A DNA stretch of 6,864 bases from Hyphomicrobiales bacterium (GTDB lineage: Bacteria; Pseudomonadota; Alphaproteobacteria; Rhizobiales; Aestuariivirgaceae): positions 1 through 6,864 of the forward strand of contig JANXRO010000196.1 of NCBI GenBank assembly GCA_025356765.1. Reading direction: 5' to 3'. The position numbers were made by a program, and so were the translations under genes. Shown one piece after another: positions 1-6,197 of this stretch. Position 1 is the stretch's first letter; every line of letters begins with the position of its first letter. The notes beneath the pieces are model-generated. The model was not told where the DNA came from. It did not search any database and was given only the letters and a program-made list of their open reading frames with translations.

Positions 1-1287
1 GCAAGCGTTTATGAAGAAGGGCTTTATATCCCCATTATGAAACTTGCGGCGCGAGGAGTGGTTGACCAAACGCTGATTAAAATTATTCGCGGCAATGTGC
101 GCGAGCCTGATCAATTGGTGGGTGATGTTTATGCCCTTTCAACCTGCAATTTAATTGGCCATCGACGCTTGATTGAAATGATGCAAGAATTTTCACTGGT
201 TGATCTGGCTGGCATTGCCAAATTCATTTTGGAAAATTCACGCCGCGCCACATTGGAAAAAATCAACGCCCTGCCCCGCCAGTCGGCTTCAGGCGAAATG
301 ACGATTGATGGCTTTGATCAACCCATCACCTTGAAAGTGAAGCTGGACATTCAAAAAGATAAAATCATCAGCGATTTTTCGGGCACATCGCAAGTGGATA
401 AAAAGGGTATTAACGTTCCGCTGGTTTATACCAAGGCTTATGCGTGTTATGCTTTGAAATGTGCCATTGCACCAGAAATTCCCAACAACGCAGCATCGCT
501 TGCGCCATTTGAAGTGCGGGCTCCTGAAGGGTCTATTCTCAACGCGGTTCACCCATCCCCAGTGGCGCTGCGCCATGTGATTGGACACATGATTCCAGAC
601 ACGGTTTATGATGCTTTGGATAAATTGTTGCCAAGCCTTGTGCCTTCTGAAGGTGCAGGGTGCTTGTGCAATTTCCAAGTGTCGCTGCGGCCACGCATGG
701 ACAAGCCTGCGCCAGCAGGAACGGTTCGTGCTGAAGTTCTTACTTTCAATTCCGGCGGTGCGGGTGCAAGGCCAACGCTTGATGGGTTGAACGCAACGGC
801 GTTTCCATCTGGCGTGATGACAATGCCGATTGAGGCCACGGAACATGCAGGCCCGGTGATTATCTGGCGCAAGGAATTGCGGCCAGACTCAGGCGGTGCC
901 GGCCAATATCGCGGTGGGCTTGGTCAATTTATGGAAGTGGGCGCTATTGAAGGCCATGAATTTGATTTTCAAGCGATGTTCGATCGCGTCAATTATCCGG
1001 CACGTGGACGCCAAGGCGGGGCCAATGGTGCGCCCACATTAATTGCGCAAGATGATGGCGGCAAAATGCGCGGCAAGGGCAAGCAATTTGTAGCAGCAGG
1101 AAGGCGCGTCGTGTTGGCATTTCCGGGGGGTGCGGGCTACGGCAAAGCCCAAGACCGCAACCCAGATTTAGTGAAACGTGACTTGGTGCGCGGCTATATT
1201 TCAGCTGACGCAGCGATGCGGGATTATGGATTAACAACCCAAGACGTTGCGCAAATTCTTGATGCCGTGAAACATGGAACGGATTGA
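1..1287 (+). CDS. Hydantoinase B/oxoprolinase family subunit (HyuB-like), 5'-truncated by window edge
   Basis: The frame is open from base 1, and 428 residues are visible. The ATG at 37 is internal: the codons before it read ASVYEEGLYIPI, which matches the conserved EEGLxIPxxKL segment found well inside HyuB proteins. Family proteins are usually about 520-600 residues, so roughly the first 100-150 lie upstream. Other family landmarks are GNVREPDQLVGD (visible residues about 34-45), DFSGTSQVDKKGINVP (about 127-142), APEGSILNAVHPSPVALRH (about 174-192) and a C-terminal FPGGAGYG followed by LVKRDLVRGYISADAAMRDYG. HyuB works with HyuA as the beta-type subunit of cytoplasmic ATP-dependent hydrolases (N-methylhydantoinase, 5-oxoprolinase) or related carboxylases. 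A hyuA gene probably lies just upstream, outside the window. The stop overlaps the next start by one base (TGATG). The family assignment is secure; the substrate is unknown. Confidence 0.93.
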   Translation, partial: ASVYEEGLYIPIMKLAARGVVDQTLIKIIRGNVREPDQLVGDVYALSTCNLIGHRRLIEMMQEFSLVDLAGIAKFILENSRRATLEKINALPRQSASGEMTIDGFDQPITLKVKLDIQKDKIISDFSGTSQVDKKGINVPLVYTKAYACYALKCAIAPEIPNNAASLAPFEVRAPEGSILNAVHPSPVALRHVIGHMIPDTVYDALDKLLPSLVPSEGAGCLCNFQVSLRPRMDKPAPAGTVRAEVLTFNSGGAGARPTLDGLNATAFPSGVMTMPIEATEHAGPVIIWRKELRPDSGGAGQYRGGLGQFMEVGAIEGHEFDFQAMFDRVNYPARGRQGGANGAPTLIAQDDGGKMRGKGKQFVAAGRRVVLAFPGGAGYGKAQDRNPDLVKRDLVRGYISADAAMRDYGLTTQDVAQILDAVKHGTD

Positions 1288-2486
1288 TGACACCCAAATT
1301 GAAATCATATGATGTGGTGATAATCGGCGGTGCCATGCTGGGTTCATCCACCGCATGGTTTTTATCCAAGTCACCAGATTTCAAAGGCAAAATTCTGGTT
1401 GTTGAACGTGACCCTACATACGAATTTGCGGCAACGTCTCTCACCAACAGTTCCATTCGCATGCAGTTCAGCGAAGCGATCAACGTGAAAATATCGCAGT
1501 TTGGGGCAGATTTTGTGAAGAATTTCAAAACCTATATGGGCGGCAGGCCAGAATTGCCACAGCCGATCATTCAAAGTTTTGGTTATATGTATTTGGCCAA
1601 CACGCAAGGCTTTGCCGATCAACTGAAAGCTGATCAGAAAATGCAAGCAGCCAATGGCGCAGGCACGAAGCATATGAGTCGCGACGAAATTGCAAAGGCT
1701 TATCCCTTCTATCAACTTGATGATATTATCGCTGGCAATCACAACCTTGTTGATGAAGGTTATTTTGAGGGTGCCACACTTTTTGATTGGTGGAAACGCC
1801 AAGCCAAAACGAAGGGCGTTGAATATGTGCATAATGAAGTTGTTGCCATTTCAAAAAATACTGATGGCTCGAAGATTGAAAGCGTCACACTCAAATCTGG
1901 CGAAATAATTTCGTGTGGCGTTGTGGTGAATTGCTCTGGCACGCGGGGTTCACTTGTGGCGCGCTTGGCGGGCATTGAAATTCCCGTTGAACCACGCAAG
2001 CGCATGACATTTATTTTTGATGCAGAAAAGCCGCTGGATCGGGAATTGCCTTTAACGATTGATCCTTCTGGCGTTCACATGCGCAGCGAAGGCAAATATT
2101 ATATGACAGGCGGCCCGCCCGATGATGACAGCGCGGTGGACCCGAATGATTTTGCGCCCGACAACGATATTTGGGAGAATAAAATTTGGCCCGCAGTGGC
2201 CAATCGCATTCCGCAATTTGAAGCCATTAAAGTGATCAACTCGTGGGCGGGGCATTATGATTATAATGTGCTTGATCAAAATGCCATTTTGGGGCCGCAC
2301 ACGAAAGTTAAAAACTTTATGTTCTGCAATGGTTTTTCAGGCCATGGGTTTCAACAATCACCCGCCATGGGGCGCGGGCTTTCTGAGCTGATTACATATG
2401 GCGCATTCAAAACGCTTGATCTTTCACCCTTCAGCTTTGCGCGCATTGAACGCAATGAACCCTTTCTTGAAAAAGCAGTGATATGA
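1287..2486 (+). CDS. FAD-dependent oxidoreductase, DAO family, FOXRED1-like
   Basis: This 399-residue protein has the DAO (D-amino acid oxidase/sarcosine oxidase) fold. The N-terminal beta-strand and dinucleotide-binding turn are YDVVIIGGAMLGSS (residues 8-21), with an acidic residue ending strand two (VVERD, E40). SLTNSSIRMQFS follows at 51-62. The C-terminal FAD/substrate region contains SWAGHYDYNVLDQNAILGPH (319-338) and CNGFSGHGFQQSPAMGRGLSE (347-367), which strongly recall human FOXRED1 and its bacterial relatives. The second glycine of GxGxxG is Ala16, which I believe is common in this bacterial subgroup. Known relatives oxidise amines or amino acids, passing electrons from FAD to oxygen or an acceptor; the substrate here is unknown. 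A TTG at 1284 would add one residue, but the ATG at 1287, sharing its A with the upstream TGA, is the natural start. Only a weak purine stretch (ggaacgga) precedes it, consistent with translational coupling. The stop overlaps the next gene by ATGA. Confidence 0.9.
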   Translation: MTPKLKSYDVVIIGGAMLGSSTAWFLSKSPDFKGKILVVERDPTYEFAATSLTNSSIRMQFSEAINVKISQFGADFVKNFKTYMGGRPELPQPIIQSFGYMYLANTQGFADQLKADQKMQAANGAGTKHMSRDEIAKAYPFYQLDDIIAGNHNLVDEGYFEGATLFDWWKRQAKTKGVEYVHNEVVAISKNTDGSKIESVTLKSGEIISCGVVVNCSGTRGSLVARLAGIEIPVEPRKRMTFIFDAEKPLDRELPLTIDPSGVHMRSEGKYYMTGGPPDDDSAVDPNDFAPDNDIWENKIWPAVANRIPQFEAIKVINSWAGHYDYNVLDQNAILGPHTKVKNFMFCNGFSGHGFQQSPAMGRGLSELITYGAFKTLDLSPFSFARIERNEPFLEKAVI

Positions 2487-3316
2487 AAAAAATTGTTCTA
2501 ACCGGTGCCGCTGGCAGGCTTGGTTCTTATCTGCGTGAACCTCTCACTAAGCTGTGCGAAGAATTGGTTTCAACCGACGTTGTGGACGTGGGCAAGCTTT
2601 ACCCGAATGAAGCATTTGTGAAGGCCGATCTGACAAAACTCGATGAGATGACAGCGCTGATGAAAGGCGCTGATATGGTGGTACATTTTGGGGCCATTGG
2701 TGATGAAGCGCCGTTTGAACAAATACTTGGGCCCAATATCATCGGCGCTTATAATGTTTGGGAAGCTGCATTTCAAAATGGTGTGAAGCGCGTGGTTTAC
2801 GCAAGCTCCATTCATGCGGTGGGCATGTATCCCAAAACTGAATTCATCGGCGTTGATGTGCCCCACAGGCCCGACACGTTTTATGGCTTGGCCAAATGTT
2901 TTGCTGAAGATTTGGGCCGCATGTATTGGGAAAAGCGCCAGATTGAGGCGGTGTGTCTGCGTATCCTTTCATGCGCCAAAGTTACCAATGCCCGCGCGTT
3001 GGGAAGCTGGCTATCTTATGAAGATCTGGTGCATCTCGTAACCCGCGCTATTGATACGCCCATCGTGGGCTTTTCGATTGTCTATGGTGTTTCGAACAAT
3101 GATCGCGCGCCTGTTGATAATACAGCTGCACAATTTTTGGCATATCGACCGAAAGATAATGCGGAACAATTCGCCGCAGAGATTTTGGCAAAGGCTCCGC
3201 CAGCCAACCCGCAAGACTTAGGGCAAATGTGCCATGGCGGCCCTTTTGCATCGGTGAAGCTTGGCAACAGCGGCACTGCCACGATGGGCATTGTGAACGA
3301 TAAAAAGCAGACTTAA
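2483..3316 (+). CDS. NAD(P)-dependent epimerase/dehydrogenase, uronate-dehydrogenase-like
   Basis: This 277-residue extended short-chain dehydrogenase has an N-terminal Rossmann motif TGAAGRLG (7-14) and Asp32 after strand two, where an acid favours NAD over NADP. The catalytic residues are Tyr134 and Lys138 (YGLAK), with Ser108/Ser109 and His111 in YASSIHAVG. PFEQILGPNIIGAYNVWEAA (77-96), SC at 163-164, Arg171 and the late YRPKDNAE (221-228) match the layout of uronate dehydrogenase (about 265 residues in Agrobacterium), which oxidises glucuronate or galacturonate to the aldarolactone. The region after SNND reads RAPVDN, where known enzymes as I recall them have a Trp-Trp-Asp-Asn motif, so the substrate may differ. 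A roughly 20-residue C-terminal tail is also extra. The start ATG overlaps the upstream TGA (ATGA) and no clear Shine-Dalgarno precedes it, which suggests coupled translation. The final stop TAA overlaps the stop of the convergent gene. Confidence 0.85.
   Translation: MKKIVLTGAAGRLGSYLREPLTKLCEELVSTDVVDVGKLYPNEAFVKADLTKLDEMTALMKGADMVVHFGAIGDEAPFEQILGPNIIGAYNVWEAAFQNGVKRVVYASSIHAVGMYPKTEFIGVDVPHRPDTFYGLAKCFAEDLGRMYWEKRQIEAVCLRILSCAKVTNARALGSWLSYEDLVHLVTRAIDTPIVGFSIVYGVSNNDRAPVDNTAAQFLAYRPKDNAEQFAAEILAKAPPANPQDLGQMCHGGPFASVKLGNSGTATMGIVNDKKQT
3313..3316. other. Convergent operon junction with overlapping stop codons (TTAA)
   Basis: The plus-strand dehydrogenase ends with TAA at 3314-3316. The minus-strand ASPIC/UnbV gene ends with TAA read from 3315-3313. 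The palindrome TTAA therefore holds both stops and the two coding regions overlap by four bases. There is no room for an intergenic terminator, so any transcript end must lie inside the opposite gene, and the two mRNAs are likely to overlap in antisense. Confidence 0.9.
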
Positions 3317-4896
3317 GGCTGAAGTTTTTTCAAATCCAGAACCGCTTGATTTTTGCTCACCAAATAGCTTTGGTCAACACTAACATCTTGCCAATCACTT
3401 TGCACACCATCAGGCCAAAGCACACGAATTTGTGTGGCGGTTTGTTCGCCCAAACCAAAGTGCCAAAAGCCATTCACGCCTGACACATGGCCACCACCCG
3501 AAGTGATTTCGCGGCGCATAATTTTATCACCGTGTTTGACTTCAATCCAAGCGCCAATGCCATCATGATTTGCGCCAGCCAGCGACAAGCGCAAATCCAG
3601 CCAGTGGCCCAGATTTTTTGAAACATTGCGCCAGATTTTTACATTCTCATGGCGGTTAACAATCAAAACATCCATTTTTCCATCGCGGTTGAAATCTGCA
3701 ACAGCGCCACCACGCGCCTGGGAAAAACTTAACATACCAGATTTATCACCAACTTCGGCAAATGTTCCATCGGCGTTTTGCAATAACAAATTGCTGGGGT
3801 CTTTGGCAGCAAAATCGGGCATTTTGTCAACATTGCCTTTGGCGATGAACAGATCAGAAAGCCCATCATTGTTCACATCTTCGAACTGAGTGTGCCAGCC
3901 CGTTGAAGGGCGCAAATCGCCACCCGCATAGGGTCGTTGCGCGCTCACACCTGATGCAAAAGGCACATCTTTATAACTGGGTTTGGCCACACCATCGCTG
4001 AGCACCAGAAGATGTTGATCCGCCATCGAGGTTACATAATATTGCGGCATGCCATCAGCCATGCTGATATTTTCAGCAATGCCCATGCCCCAATAGCGCA
4101 CGAATTTCCAACCTTCATCGGCGGTGTAAAGGCTTGGTGGTTTGCCCAATGGCATTTTCCACATCTGCTCTTGGCCACCTTGATAATATTCACGATCATT
4201 GGCAACGCGCAGGGATTGCGTGCCCGATTTATTCCAATCCGTGAACAACATTGAAAGTGCACAGAACGAAGGCTTCAAAGCGGCTGGCTTATCAAAACCA
4301 TCTTGCTTTGCATTGGGGCGCAAAAGAAAATTATCAGTGCAACTGCCCCAAGGTTCCATTTCTTTGGTGCGATCAATATAATTGCCAATGGCCAAAGTGG
4401 GCCATGTGTTGCCCTTTTCCCATGTGGCAGAAAATGCGGTTGACCAGCCATCGCCGCCATCAAAATTCCATTGTGTGTTGGCTTCGGCAAATTTGCAGTT
4501 ACCAAGGCCGCGCATGATTTTATTTTCGCCCACGCGAAGCACAACCAAATCCATGATGCCATCGCCATCCACATCCAGAGGATAAGCACCTGTTACTTTA
4601 TCAAATTCTGCGCCTGATTTTGCTTCAGTAAATTTTAAAGTGCCGCCCGTTTTGGATTTGTTGATGAACAGTTTGGCCTTGTTTTCGCCGCCAGCAATAT
4701 AGGCATCAGGAAAGCCATCGCCGTTGCAATCAAATGTGGCCACACCGCCGCCCACCATATATTGCCATTCGCCTTTATAAACGCTGTGAAGGCCAGAGGT
4801 TTTGGTTTCTTCGACGAATTTTGGGATTGCAAGATTATCAGCAGCTTGTGCGGGAAGCGTCACCGACAGCAGCAAAAGTGCGAAGCCTAATTTCAT
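3313..4896 (-). CDS. Exported FG-GAP/VCBS-repeat protein with C-terminal ASPIC/UnbV domain (CRTAC1 family)
   Basis: This 527-residue protein starts with a clear Sec signal peptide: MKLG, a hydrophobic core, then AQA (16-18) with likely cleavage before Ala19. The mature part carries FG-GAP/VCBS beta-propeller repeats with Ca-binding-type loops DCNGDGFPD (56-64), DVDGDGIMD (108-116), DVNNDGLSD (340-348) and DFNRDGKMD (401-409). Two further loops look degenerate: DWNKSGTQS (220-228) and SMADGMPQ (278-285). The C-terminal part, about 445-512, is an ASPIC/UnbV domain (GIGAWIEVKHG, then TSGGGHVSG, then HFGLGE, then VLWPDG). The four mature cysteines (57, 134, 186, 212) could form two disulfides. 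The protein is expected in the periplasm or outside the cell; the biochemical role of this family in bacteria is not established, and binding or adhesion is usually inferred. The start ATG overlaps the upstream haloperoxidase stop (ATGA) without an obvious Shine-Dalgarno, so translation is probably coupled. Confidence 0.92.
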   Translation of the reverse strand: MKLGFALLLLSVTLPAQAADNLAIPKFVEETKTSGLHSVYKGEWQYMVGGGVATFDCNGDGFPDAYIAGGENKAKLFINKSKTGGTLKFTEAKSGAEFDKVTGAYPLDVDGDGIMDLVVLRVGENKIMRGLGNCKFAEANTQWNFDGGDGWSTAFSATWEKGNTWPTLAIGNYIDRTKEMEPWGSCTDNFLLRPNAKQDGFDKPAALKPSFCALSMLFTDWNKSGTQSLRVANDREYYQGGQEQMWKMPLGKPPSLYTADEGWKFVRYWGMGIAENISMADGMPQYYVTSMADQHLLVLSDGVAKPSYKDVPFASGVSAQRPYAGGDLRPSTGWHTQFEDVNNDGLSDLFIAKGNVDKMPDFAAKDPSNLLLQNADGTFAEVGDKSGMLSFSQARGGAVADFNRDGKMDVLIVNRHENVKIWRNVSKNLGHWLDLRLSLAGANHDGIGAWIEVKHGDKIMRREITSGGGHVSGVNGFWHFGLGEQTATQIRVLWPDGVQSDWQDVSVDQSYLVSKNQAVLDLKKLQP

Positions 4897-6197
4897 TGTT
4901 TCACAGTTTTCAGCTGAGTTGCATAAGCGCCCACGCAGCGGCCTTGATCAAGGCCCCTTTCAATGGCAGGCCTGAAATGAATGCCGCCATACATACGCGA
5001 AATTCCTGCTTCATTGGCCGCATCCCAGAAGGATGCAAAATGGCGCGGTTTGAATCCATCGCCTTCATGGGTTGCATCATCAAAGGCAAAATGATCTCCA
5101 AAGAATTTGGAAAGAACCACGGCTGCGGCACCCGATTGCGTGGAGTGGCCCGATGGATATTCCGGAAACGGTGGTGTGATCAACAATGTTTCCCACTTCT
5201 GATCAATATTCTTTTTAATATAAGTTATTGGGCGCAACAGATCATATTGCATCTTGGTGTTCCAGCACCCGATAAAACCATCGGCCACTGCAAAACTTAA
5301 CCTGGCCAAAACATCAACCGATTTTGCAACGGGCAGTTTATCGCGATCAATAATTTCAGTGGCAATTCCAATCCAATGGCCGGGCGGGGTTGATGATAAC
5401 ATCGGATCATCAGACCAGAAACGCGCAATGGTTTTTTGTTCAGGTGTGAGATTATTTTTCGTGTCGTAAACCTCTTTGGCCTGCTTGAAAAATTCAGATG
5501 CCTTTTCTTCACTATACTCTGGCGGAGAAGGCAAATTGCAAGTTGCGCTGGCGGGCATGGCAAAGGTTCGGTTCTTGCCCCAGTTTGGCAAAAGTGGCGC
5601 TTGTTGCTGGCGAAGTTGGCTGGTCGGCACCCAATGGCCGGGGCCTTTGATAAGATCATATTTCATGGGAAAGCCCATGTTTTCGACCACAGCACCGCCA
5701 TCGGTTTTAGACCACTCAAAAACCGCAGCTGACAATTTCTGAGCGTAAGCAATACTGCGCTTTTTCACATCAGCTGCAACTTTGTTTGAAACATCGCTGG
5801 CCATTTTTTTTGACGTAAGGCCAAGCACGCGTTGGCCGGTGGGGCCGGTGTTGGAAAAGAAATTATGCGTGGCTTGATCCAAGACCGTGTTCAAAACCAA
5901 AGCCTCATCATAGGCTTTACCTTTTTCACGAGGCGGCAGGTTTTTCAAACCTTGAAGCTGGCCTGCAAAAGATATCAAGTGATCATCACCCGAAGCGGTT
6001 GCTTCGTAGGCAGTGGCGGCAAGATAGGCAAAATTGCGGGAAGCCACGGGTGGCGAATAGGTTGCCGTGTGGCGCACCAGATTGAGGATTAACTTATACC
6101 ATGTGGCGATAATCTGCTCTTGCGATATGGCATTTGCTTGTGCTGAGCCGAAGCTCAAACACAAGGCCGCAATGCCGAGGACATTTTTAAGCCGCAT
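4893..6197 (-). CDS. Exported vanadium-dependent haloperoxidase / PAP2-superfamily protein
   Basis: The protein has 434 residues from the ATG at 6197. It opens with a Sec signal peptide MRLKNVLGIAALCLSFGS ending in ANA (21-23). The vanadate/phosphate-binding signature is complete: KMQYDLLRP (Lys315, Arg322), YPSGHS (Ser349, Gly350, His351) and SRMYGGIH (Arg401, His407). The Lys-to-Arg and Arg-to-His spacings equal those of Curvularia chloroperoxidase (K353/R360, R490/H496). Phe344 sits where the chloroperoxidase has Phe397 and bromoperoxidases have His. Known relatives use vanadate and H2O2 to oxidise halides, or act as acid phosphatases on the same fold; the sequence alone does not settle which. 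The frame stays open to a TTG at 6248, but that start would bury the signal peptide behind 17 residues and lacks the AGGAG that precedes 6197. The gene overlaps the ABC ATPase by 11 bases and the ASPIC/UnbV gene by 4. Confidence 0.9.
   Translation of the reverse strand: MRLKNVLGIAALCLSFGSAQANAISQEQIIATWYKLILNLVRHTATYSPPVASRNFAYLAATAYEATASGDDHLISFAGQLQGLKNLPPREKGKAYDEALVLNTVLDQATHNFFSNTGPTGQRVLGLTSKKMASDVSNKVAADVKKRSIAYAQKLSAAVFEWSKTDGGAVVENMGFPMKYDLIKGPGHWVPTSQLRQQQAPLLPNWGKNRTFAMPASATCNLPSPPEYSEEKASEFFKQAKEVYDTKNNLTPEQKTIARFWSDDPMLSSTPPGHWIGIATEIIDRDKLPVAKSVDVLARLSFAVADGFIGCWNTKMQYDLLRPITYIKKNIDQKWETLLITPPFPEYPSGHSTQSGAAAVVLSKFFGDHFAFDDATHEGDGFKPRHFASFWDAANEAGISRMYGGIHFRPAIERGLDQGRCVGAYATQLKTVKQ

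Noticed and set aside
289..846. Minus-strand 185-codon open frame opposite the HyuB-like gene
   Set aside because: The translation is rich in Trp, Arg, His and Cys with no family features, as expected for an antisense shadow of a clear gene.
989..1528. Minus-strand 179-codon open frame across the HyuB/oxidoreductase junction
   Set aside because: It lies antisense to two motif-supported genes and shows no domain or start signal of its own.
3309..3327. Possible hairpin plus T-run at the convergent junction (ACTT/AAGT stem followed by tttttt)
   Set aside because: The stem is about six pairs, nearly all A-T or G-T, and part of the T-run lies inside it. It also sits inside coding sequence, so it is too weak to call a terminator.
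4734..5300. Plus-strand 188-codon open frame opposite the ASPIC/UnbV and haloperoxidase genes
   Set aside because: It spans the junction of two well-supported minus-strand genes, has no recognisable domain and reads as a shadow frame.
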